In this document: positions 9,179 to 17,175 of the stretch, piece by piece
Position numbering within the stretch: the stretch's first letter is position 1
Layout: the number at the start of each line of letters is the position of its first letter
Assembly: GCA_964522015.1 (NCBI GenBank)
Contig: CAZFST010000020.1
Span: forward strand, 1 to 64,000
Length of the DNA stretch: 64,000 nt
Origin: QQWI01 sp964522015
Lineage (GTDB): Bacteria > Bacillota > Clostridia > Peptostreptococcales > Acidaminobacteraceae
Direction of reading: 5' to 3'
Position numbers and translations under genes: made by a program
The notes under the pieces: generated by a model
What the model saw: the letters and a program-made list of their open reading frames with translations, nothing else
The model's database searches: none
What the model was told of the DNA's origin: nothing

Positions 9179-9517
9179 TCACCGCAATAAGATGACGGTA
9201 ATGCCTTCGTTACCTGCGATTCTATTGTCGTAAGCCTCTAGAAAATTGCAGATGTTTAACAGTTCTGTTTTTCTTGAATACCATAACTCGCCCCCCACAA
9301 ATTGGCGGACAATACCACTCATACTCCGTTGACTCAATAAGGCTCTAACAGCGGGTTTGATAGCACCGCCAACTCCAGAGGACCCATAGCCATGAATCAC
9401 AATAACAGCCTTAAACCCTTGTCTTTTATAAGTTGGCAAAGCGTTTTTAAGTTTTGAAATTGCAGCTTCAACTGATGGATTGCCATGTTCAATATTGAGT
9501 TCCATTACCTTTGACAT
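9179..9517 (-). CDS. Smr-domain protein
   Basis: Start chosen at the ATG at 9517 because GAGG lies 6 bases upstream; a longer reading to 9610 has no ribosome site. The 112-residue product is a stand-alone Smr domain: VIVIHGYGSSGVGG carries the HGxG signature, followed by AIKPAVRALL. Smr domains are nuclease-like folds associated with MutS2 and with cleavage of mRNA at stalled ribosomes. No MutS2 portion is present, as in many small Firmicute Smr proteins. Fold call firm, substrate unknown. Confidence 0.8.
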   Translation of the reverse strand: MSKVMELNIEHGNPSVEAAISKLKNALPTYKRQGFKAVIVIHGYGSSGVGGAIKPAVRALLSQRSMSGIVRQFVGGELWYSRKTELLNICNFLEAYDNRIAGNEGITVILLR

Positions 9518-9657
9518 AGAAACCTCATTTTCCCCTACAGTAGGATGCTTTATGCATAACCGCTTTCTATTATACACCGTCACACTAAAATTACCATCAT
9601 TATAACTCATATTGACAATTGAAATCGTCTAATCATATGAGTAAAAAGATTGATTTT

Positions 9658-10254
9658 CTACCGACGACCACTGAAACCACAAGGTTTATAGCCGGTGGGG
9701 TGCATATTGCCAACATGCAATTTAAGTATTTTTGCAGCCTCTTTTGGGGATTGAACAGACAGTTCTTTGCAGGCTGCCATTAGCACATGGGCACTGGCCA
9801 TGCAGTCTTCTAGGGCATCATGGTGCTTAAATTGAAATTCAATAAAGCTTGAAACCGTGTCAAGTCTATGATTAAGAAGATTGGGCCAAGTTTTCTGAGC
9901 GATTTTTACAGTACATAGATACTCAAAGGTTGGTAGTTCAAGACAGTAGTGCCTCAAGGATACTCTGAGAACACTCATATCAAAACTGGCGTTATGGGCC
10001 ACTACCAACTGGCCTTCTAGTTTCTCTTTAAAGATTGTTTCGTATAAAACATCAAACTCAGGTTCATTGATAACATCCCTAGGAGTGATGCCATGAATAG
10101 CAATATTCCTATAATCAAATTGCATATCATAGGGCCTAATCAACCAGACCCCTTTTTCAACAATCTGCCCATTGACAACTTTGACAATACCCAAGGAACA
10201 GGCGCTTGCTCGCTGATTATTGGCGGTTTCAAAATCAATTACTGTAAAATTCAT
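9658..10254 (-). CDS. DnaQ-like DEDDh 3'-5' exonuclease
   Basis: 198 residues. Asp7 and Glu9 in VIDFETAN, Asp in HNASFDMSVL, and HDALEDCMA near residue 140 give the complete DEDDh set for two-metal exonucleolysis. The architecture is that of free-standing DNA polymerase III epsilon-like exonucleases, without polymerase or BRCT parts. It starts 13 bases after the M28 peptidase stop, so the two are probably co-transcribed by position only. Confidence 0.9.
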   Translation of the reverse strand: MNFTVIDFETANNQRASACSLGIVKVVNGQIVEKGVWLIRPYDMQFDYRNIAIHGITPRDVINEPEFDVLYETIFKEKLEGQLVVAHNASFDMSVLRVSLRHYCLELPTFEYLCTVKIAQKTWPNLLNHRLDTVSSFIEFQFKHHDALEDCMASAHVLMAACKELSVQSPKEAAKILKLHVGNMHPTGYKPCGFSGRR

Positions 10255-10267
10255 TCAAACTCCTCTT

Positions 10268-11650
10268 CTATTCACCAGTGTACTCAGCACATAAAATGGC
10301 ACCAAGATTACAAATTTGCTTCAGCATTGGCATTTCTATATTCGCAATCGTGTCTAAATCCGTGTGGTAATTGTGATCTTCAAACCCATAAATCATCACA
10401 GAAGACACACCTGAATAAGCGAATGGCACATGGTCACTGCTTTCCATTTCTAGTGAGGCGCTTTGATACTTGAGGGCATCTGAAATGCTAAGTGCTTGTT
10501 TGACCAGATTTGAATCTCCTTGACCATTGGTTGTTGCTAAATTAATGGTATCGCCAACACCAACCATATCAAAGTTAACCATACCAATAATGTCCACCCC
10601 ATCAGTGCTATATTTTGTATCCACAAAATGCGTTGACCCAATTAGCCCAATTTCTTCAGCACCAAAGGCAATAAATTGAATATCATATGGTAAATAAACC
10701 TTGGCAGTTACTAAAAGTCTGGCAATTTCCAAAACCGCAGCGACACCTGAGGCATTATCATTTGCGCCTGGGGTATCGACGCTATCATAATGAGCGCCCA
10801 CAATTAACCTTTTACCATCTGGATTATTCTTAGATTTTAAGAGGCCCAGTATATTCTGTGATTCAGAATCTGTTGTGCTACTGTCAACAGTGAGTTTTAA
10901 CACCACTGCTTTGTCACCATTCAGTGAGTTTTCAAGTGTCTCCCCGTCCGCCCGCGTAAGACTTACACCCGGAATCAAAGAGGTCTCACCAAGAGTTGCA
11001 GCAATGGCTTCTTCTGTATTGGGATCATAGAAAACAGCGCCAATAGCCCCATACTGTGCAGCACGGGCAACCTTGATGCGGTAATACTCACCACCCCGTT
11101 GAACCAACACGATTTTGCCTTTAACAGCCTTGTCTTTAAAATCAGCATCCGTTCCCATGCCAACAGAAACAAGTTCTGATGTGAGACCGTCCTTTGGTGT
11201 AGGTGAACTAAAATTCAACACACGTATTGCCTCTAAATTTCGATTACCATCTGAAACTACGTTAACAGCTACTTTTTCACATTGAAATGCTTTTACTGGA
11301 AAAGACTGTTCACTTGCTTCAAATCCTAAAGACTTAAACTGCTCTGAAATGTAATCTGCTGCTATCCGTTCCCCTTCAAAGCCTGTCACCCTTGCGTTGT
11401 CTTTTGATGCCAGTGTAGTTAAGGTTGCCATCAATTGATCTTCCGATACATCTGGTGCAAAATCATAGGCAACTGTGTAATCCGCGCCTGGATTTTTTGC
11501 CCGCTCTACCTGCTTTGCAACTTGTTTACTGTCCACTGTCGCTGAACACCCAGTGCTAGCAATCAATATCACCATTAAAACCGCTGCTAAATAACCGTTA
11601 AAACCTTTAAAACTTTTAAATCCATTGGTTTTGCTAAACATACCTGTCAT
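10268..11650 (-). CDS. M28-family aminopeptidase lipoprotein with PA domain
   Basis: Start at the ATG at 11650, which follows GGGGGAGG; an ATG 15 bases upstream overlaps that ribosome site. The N-terminus is a lipoprotein signal (VLIASTGCSATV), so the protein is anchored outside the membrane. Residues ~130-240 form a protease-associated insert. The zinc peptidase core has AHYDSVDTPGANDNASG (first His and bridging Asp), FGAEEIGLIGS (catalytic Glu and ligand Glu) and a C-terminal His in DHNYHTD. This family trims N-terminal residues from peptides. All metal ligands appear present, so activity is likely. Confidence 0.9.
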   Translation of the reverse strand: MTGMFSKTNGFKSFKGFNGYLAAVLMVILIASTGCSATVDSKQVAKQVERAKNPGADYTVAYDFAPDVSEDQLMATLTTLASKDNARVTGFEGERIAADYISEQFKSLGFEASEQSFPVKAFQCEKVAVNVVSDGNRNLEAIRVLNFSSPTPKDGLTSELVSVGMGTDADFKDKAVKGKIVLVQRGGEYYRIKVARAAQYGAIGAVFYDPNTEEAIAATLGETSLIPGVSLTRADGETLENSLNGDKAVVLKLTVDSSTTDSESQNILGLLKSKNNPDGKRLIVGAHYDSVDTPGANDNASGVAAVLEIARLLVTAKVYLPYDIQFIAFGAEEIGLIGSTHFVDTKYSTDGVDIIGMVNFDMVGVGDTINLATTNGQGDSNLVKQALSISDALKYQSASLEMESSDHVPFAYSGVSSVMIYGFEDHNYHTDLDTIANIEMPMLKQICNLGAILCAEYTGE

Positions 11651-11801
11651 ATAATCCTCCCCCATGTATCTGCAAGAATATAGATTTTCTCATTTGATAC
11701 CCAATAATTATATGCCAAATTTTATGATTTGTTAACACATTTTAGACTGTCTTATATACAGGTTGTAAGAACTAAGATATATCACTAAAACAAATGGAAA
11801 A

Positions 11802-11861
11802 ACCTCGAATCCAACTTCACACAATGCAACTTGTGAGAATCGTTTCGAGGAGTTTCGAGGT
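11802..11861 (-). terminator. Terminator of the pdxST operon
   Basis: Read on the minus strand, ACCTCGAA (11861-11854) pairs with TTCGAGGT (11809-11802) and is followed by TTTTTCC. An inner stem (TTCTCACAA with TTGTGTGAA, one mismatch) sits in the loop. Confidence 0.75.
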
Positions 11862-11883
11862 CCTATGATTAGATGAGCTATGA

Positions 11884-12450
11884 TTAAATCATCTTAATAA
11901 AATATTCCAAAAAGCTTGTATTTGCAGTGAGTTCTGGGTGAAATGACGTTGCTAGCATATTCCCTTGGCGGGCTGCTACCACATCTCCAGATACCCTGTG
12001 TAGCACTTCAACATGGTCCTTTGTACTGACAATAAAAGGCGCTCTAATAAAGACAAGGGGAATCGGTTGATCAGAAACACAAGGTACCCTTTCTTCACTG
12101 ACAAAACTTGATAATTGTCTGCCGTAAGCATTTCTTCTAACCACCATGTCCATGGTACCTAAGTGGCTAGCCTCACCACCTTCAATGGTTTTGGCCAATA
12201 GAATCATCCCCGCGCAGGTTCCCCAAACTGGCATGCCAGCTTGAATTCTTGCCACAACAGGGGCTTTGAGGTCAAAGTCATTGAGAAGCTTTCCCATTAC
12301 CGTGCTCTCGCCACCGGGTAAAATCAAGGCATCTACCGCAGCCAACTGGTCAGCAGTGCGCACCTCAATGGCCTCATGCCCCAATGCTCGAATCTGCTTA
12401 GCATGTTCTTTAAAGGCCCCTTGAAGGGCTAAAACACCTATCTTTTTCAT
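11884..12450 (-). CDS. pdxT: Pyridoxal 5'-phosphate synthase, glutaminase subunit
   Basis: The frame is open to 12561, but the real start is the ATG at 12450, directly after the pdxS stop: the true protein begins MKKIGVLALQG. At 188 residues it has normal length. Catalytic features are complete: oxyanion loop PGGEST (~45-50), nucleophile Cys79 in GTCAG, and the His-x-Glu pair in SFHPE (~170). It supplies ammonia from glutamine through a channel to PdxS. The two genes are nearly contiguous, as is usual. Confidence 0.96.
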   Translation of the reverse strand: MKKIGVLALQGAFKEHAKQIRALGHEAIEVRTADQLAAVDALILPGGESTVMGKLLNDFDLKAPVVARIQAGMPVWGTCAGMILLAKTIEGGEASHLGTMDMVVRRNAYGRQLSSFVSEERVPCVSDQPIPLVFIRAPFIVSTKDHVEVLHRVSGDVVAARQGNMLATSFHPELTANTSFLEYFIKMI

Positions 12451-12451
12451 T

Positions 12452-13330
12452 TTAGTAGCCTCTTTCCGCCATACGCTCTTCTTTTGCAATTTCGTAGACA
12501 TTGATACCAACCATTGGCTCTCCAAGGTCTTCTGACACCTCCGCCAACATCTTAGGATCATTATAATGAGTCACTGCCTTAACTATGGCAGCTGCACGCT
12601 TTCTCGGATCTCCAGATTTGAAAATCCCTGAACCAACGAATACACCGTCGCAGCCAAGTTGCATCATCATAGCGGCGTCTGCAGGGGTTGCCACACCACC
12701 AGCAGCAAAATTGACCACTGGTAACTTGCCATTTTCGTGGATATATTCGACCAAATGAATGGGCGCCTGAAGTTCTTTGGCTGCATTCATCAATTCTTCT
12801 TTTGAAAGCCCTTGAATTCTTCTGATTTCTGAGTTCATCATGCGCATGTGTCTAACGGCCTCAATCACGTCACCTGTACCTGGCTCTCCTTTAGTGCGAA
12901 TCATAGATGCCCCTTCGCCAATACGTCTAAGGGCCTCACCCAAGTTTTTAGCGCCGCACACAAAAGGCACTGCAAAAGCTTTTTTGTCAATATGGAGGGT
13001 TGGGTCAGCAGGTGTCAGCACTTCGCTCTCATCGATGTAATCCACTTCAATGGCCTCTAGAATCTGAGCTTCCACAAAATGACCAATACGAACTTTTGCC
13101 ATAACAGGAATTGAGACAGCCGCTTGAATTTTTTTTATCATTTGTGGATCTGATGCACGGGCAACCCCACCATCTTTTCTGATATCAGCTGGAACACGCT
13201 CTAAGGCCATCACTGCACATGCCCCTGCTTCTTGTGCAATTAATGCTTCCTCTGCATTTGTCACGTCCATAATGACGCCACCTTTAAGCATTTGTGCCAA
13301 ATTTTTGTTAAGGTCATAGCGATTGTTCAT
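12452..13330 (-). CDS. pdxS: Pyridoxal 5'-phosphate synthase, lyase subunit
   Basis: 292 residues. It condenses ribose 5-phosphate, glyceraldehyde 3-phosphate and PdxT-derived ammonia into PLP in a 12+12 complex. Lys79 (PVMAKVRIGH) is the Schiff-base lysine and Lys147 (RTKGEPGTG) the second transfer lysine of the family; the phosphate-binding GGVATPADA segment is present. ATG preceded by AAAGGAG. The upstream gap holds repeated TATCG boxes that may control PLP synthesis. Confidence 0.97.
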   Translation of the reverse strand: MNNRYDLNKNLAQMLKGGVIMDVTNAEEALIAQEAGACAVMALERVPADIRKDGGVARASDPQMIKKIQAAVSIPVMAKVRIGHFVEAQILEAIEVDYIDESEVLTPADPTLHIDKKAFAVPFVCGAKNLGEALRRIGEGASMIRTKGEPGTGDVIEAVRHMRMMNSEIRRIQGLSKEELMNAAKELQAPIHLVEYIHENGKLPVVNFAAGGVATPADAAMMMQLGCDGVFVGSGIFKSGDPRKRAAAIVKAVTHYNDPKMLAEVSEDLGEPMVGINVYEIAKEERMAERGY

Positions 13331-13371
13331 TGGGTTCTCCTTTAAGCTATTTTAGTGGTTTTAAGTAATTG

Positions 13372-13469
13372 TATCGTTACCGATAGGCTTATTAAACCAC
13401 TTGGACCATAACATTTCAAGTGTATCGGTGGATTTCAGGACAACAAAAGAATATTGTATCGGTACGATT
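13372..13469 (-). promoter_or_regulatory. Three repeated GTATCG boxes upstream of pdxS
   Basis: TATCGTTACCGATA (13372-13385, inverted repeat TATCG/CGATA), GTATCGGTG (13422-13430) and TATCGGTACGATT (13457-13469). On the pdxS strand they read as repeats of approximately ACCGATACA. This resembles an operator for a PLP-responsive regulator; no such regulator gene is in the window. Confidence 0.45.
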
Positions 13470-13484
13470 GTGTGCGAAATATGT

Positions 13485-13518
13485 AAAAAAGCCTCCCAGG
13501 TTTCCCTGAAAGGCTTTT
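13485..13518 (-). terminator. Terminator after the aminotransferase
   Basis: Minus strand: AAAAGCCT...AGGCTTTTTT with an inner CAGG/CCTG pairing, ending in a T run. Confidence 0.85.
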
Positions 13519-13594
13519 GACTTACGTATCATGCCACGCTTTTTATTTACGTGAAATTCCACGCTTTTATCTTTAGATGTGGTATAACCAGCAA

Positions 13595-14911
13595 TTATCG
13601 TTGTCCTTCAAACTGTCTCAACAGGCTAACGAATAGTTCTGGAATTTTAGCCATGTTTTCTGGGGTCTCAACAAATGAAATTCTAAACTGTGTGCTACCA
13701 GGATTGACTTCACCTGCTTTGATATCGTAGAAACCTTTCATTGGTGCAACCAATAAAGTTGTCTCAACGCCATTGTAGTTCACTGAACCCTCTTGTGCGC
13801 AGTACAATACAAAATCAATGGCATCAAAACCTGGTTTAACAACATTTCTTACATCAATTACCGAATAGATTGACGCATCTGGGCTTGATACGATCAGACC
13901 AGGCTCTTGTTGCTTTAAGCCATTGTAGACTTTCATAATTTGCTCTTTGTAATAGCCACGAATCTCATTGCACCATCCCATAATTGATTCTTTAGTTTCG
14001 TGGGCAAGTGCACCAAAAATATACTGGCCAATGACGTTAGCGCAAAGATTTGCTGTGTATTCTGCCACTGAACGATTGTTGAAATCAGCATTATCAGTAA
14101 TGACTGCACCGATTCTTAGGCCACACGCATTCCAAACTTTTGATGCAGTTTCAATGCTGATTCTTCTGCCTTCAATACCCGGAACATCTGCATCGCTAAG
14201 GCCCCAAATACTGACCAATTTGCCGTTTTCTTCATAGTAAAGTTCACGGTAAGCTTCGTCGCTGATCATCCACATATTGTACTTAACACAAAGGCTAGCC
14301 AATTCTTTCATTGTTTCGTAGTTGTAGTACTGACCTGTTGGATTATCGTAAGGAATGACAAGTAACGCCCCTGGGTTATTGGCTTGAATGGCAGCTTCAA
14401 TTTCATTGAGTTCTGGTAGTGTAAAGTTACCATCATCCGCTAGATGACGCTTAACGGTAACCGTTTTACGACCTACGCGCTCTGCAAAAGAGATATAATT
14501 TGTGTATGCAGGGTCAATCATCATCAGTGGTTTTTCATCTGTACCGGCTGGTCCGCAAACACCGATTAAAAGTAGCTCCATACCAGAAGATCCGCCATCT
14601 GTTACTTGTACAAATAACTTAGATGTATCAAAACCTTCGCATTTTAAGATGTTTTTAAAGGCGTCTTGACATTCAATGGTCCCTGCTGTGCCTGAGTATC
14701 TCACAACCCCATTAACAAATGGGCTTTCTGGGGCATCCAGAGCAAACATTCTCTTCATCATGGCTGGATTTGTTGGTAAGGAAACGTTTCCAATACCCAC
14801 GTTAATAACAGCCTGAGGCTTCACTTTACGCTCGTCATACTTCATTTGTGCCAATCTAACATCCGATGGTGTTCTTGATTCAAAGTGTGCTGAGAGAACA
14901 GGTTTGCTCAT
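13595..14911 (-). CDS. Class I/II PLP-dependent aminotransferase
   Basis: 438 residues, fold type I. Visible landmarks are N190 in DNPTGQ, D218 in ISDEAYREL (pyridine nitrogen contact), Lys258 in TASKVWNACGLRIG (Schiff base) and the C-terminal Arg in TQFRISFVE (carboxylate contact). The sequence resembles aspartate/alanine-type aminotransferases common in amino-acid-fermenting Clostridia; I cannot assign the amino acid. Monocistronic with its own terminator. It sits beside the PLP synthase genes, but separate promoters are likely. Confidence 0.88.
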   Translation of the reverse strand: MSKPVLSAHFESRTPSDVRLAQMKYDERKVKPQAVINVGIGNVSLPTNPAMMKRMFALDAPESPFVNGVVRYSGTAGTIECQDAFKNILKCEGFDTSKLFVQVTDGGSSGMELLLIGVCGPAGTDEKPLMMIDPAYTNYISFAERVGRKTVTVKRHLADDGNFTLPELNEIEAAIQANNPGALLVIPYDNPTGQYYNYETMKELASLCVKYNMWMISDEAYRELYYEENGKLVSIWGLSDADVPGIEGRRISIETASKVWNACGLRIGAVITDNADFNNRSVAEYTANLCANVIGQYIFGALAHETKESIMGWCNEIRGYYKEQIMKVYNGLKQQEPGLIVSSPDASIYSVIDVRNVVKPGFDAIDFVLYCAQEGSVNYNGVETTLLVAPMKGFYDIKAGEVNPGSTQFRISFVETPENMAKIPELFVSLLRQFEGQR

Positions 14912-15053
14912 TATAGATCTCCTCTTAGTAAGTGATACAGGTTATAGTATGAATCCACGATAGACTTTCACAACAATTATAACACCACAACTTCCAATGG
15001 GCTAGAATAAATAATTGACGATTCGTTAACTTTTTTTCATCTGTTACAAAGTA

Positions 15054-15093
15054 GGACCGGTTGTTGGACCTTCATCTGTCCAACAACTGGTCC
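15054..15093 (-). terminator. Strong hairpin after the ABC ATPase gene
   Basis: GGACCGGTTGTTGGAC pairs with GTCCAACAACTGGTCC (16-base arms, one G-T) around an 8-base loop. The downstream T tract is poor (TACTTTGT), so it may end transcription imperfectly or protect the 3' end. Confidence 0.6.
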
Positions 15094-15107
15094 TCCAGCA
15101 CACACTT

Positions 15108-15818
15108 TCAAACTTCTGCCATCAATGCCTTATAGAGCTGTTGTTCAAAGACACCCACCTGTGGTTCACCCAATTGCCTTTTATCTCTGGCCACAGGATT
15201 CTCAATTAAGGCCTGTATCATAGTCGGTTTTTCAGTCAGCACTAAAACGTGATCCGCCAGCAAGGCTGCATCCAAAACATCATGGGTAATCATCATCACT
15301 GTTTTTGGAGACTGCCTCCACAGGGACAAGAATGTGTCCATGACATTCAATTTAATTTTCACATCTAGGGATTTAAAAGGCTCGTCTAATAACATCAAAT
15401 CACTGGGATGTAAAAATGCACGGACCACTGAAAGTCGTTGTTGCATGCCGCCACTGAGCTCATCTGGAAAGTAATGCATGACTTTTTCTAAAGAAACGGC
15501 TTTTAGGAGCTTTTCAATGGTTTCGAAGCTTGCCGCATTTGGTGGACAGGTAAATCTAAGATTCTCTAGCACTGTCATTTGAGGAATCAATCGTGGTTCT
15601 TGGAACAGAAAACTCTTTTGACATTTAAAGCCCTGGCTTATAACCCCTTTTGTCGGTGTCAAAAGCCCCGCCAATAGCTTGATCAAAGTGGTTTTTCCAC
15701 AACCTGAGGGGCCAAGTAAACAGAAGATTTCCCCCTGGACCACAGAAAAACTTAAGTCCTGTAGGACTGGCACCACACCATCGTAAGAAAAGTTAAGTTG
15801 CTCGACGCTTAATGACAT
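15108..15818 (-). CDS. ABC importer ATP-binding protein (SsuB/TauB-like)
   Basis: 236 residues with intact motifs: Walker A GPSGCGKTTLIK, Q-loop FLFQEPRL, signature LSGGMQQRLSV, Walker B LMLLDEPF and switch His in ITHDV. Group placement is the nitrate/sulfonate/taurine (NitT/TauT) importers. It overlaps its permease by 26 bases, so they are translationally coupled. No substrate-binding protein is in this operon; the likely partner is the Fur-box gene at 19902-21233. Confidence 0.92.
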   Translation of the reverse strand: MSLSVEQLNFSYDGVVPVLQDLSFSVVQGEIFCLLGPSGCGKTTLIKLLAGLLTPTKGVISQGFKCQKSFLFQEPRLIPQMTVLENLRFTCPPNAASFETIEKLLKAVSLEKVMHYFPDELSGGMQQRLSVVRAFLHPSDLMLLDEPFKSLDVKIKLNVMDTFLSLWRQSPKTVMMITHDVLDAALLADHVLVLTEKPTMIQALIENPVARDKRQLGEPQVGVFEQQLYKALMAEV

Positions 15819-16665
15819 AGGTCCGCCTTCCTTTCAAAACAAGCCACTGCAATAGTAATAGCCCCAAATCTAAAACGATTGCAAGGATGATAATCCAAAG
15901 GGTAATGGCTAATATGCCCTCCGTGTCAAGATAATTGCGAGCCTCAGACATAAGGTTTCCAAAGCTGTTAGCTGGAAGAGACATGGCTTCTGCTGTGATG
16001 ATAGCCTTCACATTAAGACCCATCCCCGTGACACAAGCCGCCATCCAGTAGGGAAATAGGGCTGGCCAATAGATGTAGCGCAACTGTTTTATAAATGGCA
16101 CTTGGTAAAGCTTTGCCATTTCAAGTAACTTTGTATCCACCGCCAAAAATCCAGCAATGACGTTGGTGTATATAATCGGAAAGACGATTAAAAATGACAC
16201 CCAAATGGCTACCCAATCTGTTGCCACAAAGAGCAATAAATACAGAATGATGCTCATCACAGGGGTAGCCCTCAGGAGTTGCATCCAGGGATAAAAGAAC
16301 AGCTGAACGGTTTTAGAGAGACCAGACAAGACACCCAAGACTGTTGCTGCCATAAAAGCAATGCCAAAACCAGTCATGGCTCTGTAAACAGACCCCCTGA
16401 GAGCAGCCCAAAAGGCACTGGTGATTTCAGGGTCTGAGCCAAATCCCATTTCAAAGACCCGAGCCAGTACCACTGTCGGTTGGGGTAAAATTAAATCCGT
16501 TGCCACTACCAACGAGCCAATATGCCAAAATACGCCCAATATCAGTACTGATAAAAAAACTAACAAAGAATTGGTGAAGTTTTTAAATAGAGCATCACTT
16601 ACTTTGAGATTGTCCGCTTTATGGTTGTCTTGTCCAAAAAAAGTTCCAAACATTTTGTCCTCCAT
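15793..16665 (-). CDS. ABC importer permease (SsuC/TauC-like)
   Basis: 290 residues with about six hydrophobic helices, a cytoplasmic N-terminal tail (~30 residues) and the binding-protein-dependent permease fold; the coupling loop EARNYLDTEGI is near residue 245. Works with the overlapping ATPase. The upstream divergent spacer holds an imperfect Fur-like box (16712-16726). Substrate not determinable from sequence; see the findings for the iron-regulation argument. Confidence 0.88.
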   Translation of the reverse strand: MEDKMFGTFFGQDNHKADNLKVSDALFKNFTNSLLVFLSVLILGVFWHIGSLVVATDLILPQPTVVLARVFEMGFGSDPEITSAFWAALRGSVYRAMTGFGIAFMAATVLGVLSGLSKTVQLFFYPWMQLLRATPVMSIILYLLLFVATDWVAIWVSFLIVFPIIYTNVIAGFLAVDTKLLEMAKLYQVPFIKQLRYIYWPALFPYWMAACVTGMGLNVKAIITAEAMSLPANSFGNLMSEARNYLDTEGILAITLWIIILAIVLDLGLLLLQWLVLKGRRTYVIKRRAT

Positions 16666-16711
16666 GTTGTTTATTTTTTGATAAAGGGTATAATTAAGAT
16701 ATTATATCAAC

Positions 16712-16726
16712 TAATAATCATTGTTA
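16712..16726 (-). promoter_or_regulatory. Possible weak Fur box
   Basis: TAATAATCATTGTTA compared with the 7-1-7 Fur core TGATAATnATTATCA matches at 11 of 14 positions. It lies between divergent permease and DUF2177 genes, 46 bases before the permease start. Plausible only because the related gene at 21233 has an exact core. Confidence 0.35.
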
Positions 16727-16762
16727 ATTGAAACTTCCGATGCCATGGAAAAGGAGAAACCT

Positions 16763-17164
16763 ATGATGACTGTACTTCGAGATTATTTAATTACCTTTGG
16801 TACCTTTATTGCAGTGGACCTAATCTGGCTTGTCTTTATTGCAAAAAATTTGTATCAAAAGCATCTTGGTTATATTATGGCAACTAAGGTCAATTGGACA
16901 GCTGCCCTTTTATTTTATGCTATCTTCATTGCAGGCATGCTCTTCTTTGTGATTAACCCAGCACTCTCTAAACAGAGCCTTCAATACGCATTCCTTGCCG
17001 GAGCCTTCTTCGGTTTAGTCACTTACGCAACCTACGACTTAACCAACTTAGCGACATTAAAAGACTGGCCCCTTATCATTACCATTATTGATTTAGCTTG
17101 GGGAACCACCGTCAGTGCACTAACATGCTCACTCAGTTATTTTATAATCAGCCGTCTTTCTTGA
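16763..17164 (+). CDS. DUF2177-family membrane protein
   Basis: Start at ATG 16763 because AAAGGAG lies just upstream; an in-frame ATG at 16721 has no ribosome site. 133 residues with four hydrophobic helices. DUF2177 signatures are VDLIWL in helix 1 and GLVTYATYDLTNLATLKDW in the middle. Function unknown. Followed 11 bases later by the DhaL-DegV gene and then DUF1295, so it opens a three-gene envelope/lipid operon. Confidence 0.85.
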   Translation: MMTVLRDYLITFGTFIAVDLIWLVFIAKNLYQKHLGYIMATKVNWTAALLFYAIFIAGMLFFVINPALSKQSLQYAFLAGAFFGLVTYATYDLTNLATLKDWPLIITIIDLAWGTTVSALTCSLSYFIISRLS

Positions 17165-17175
17165 TAGGAGCCATT

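Noticed and set aside
12451..12561. N-terminal extension of PdxT to 225 residues
   Set aside because: The extra residues are the pdxS coding sequence in another frame; the family start MKKIGVLALQG is at 12450 with its own ribosome site.
13968..14237. Plus-strand open frames over the aminotransferase, DUF2339 and PEPCK genes
   Set aside because: They lack ribosome sites and protein-like composition and are antisense shadows of well-supported genes.
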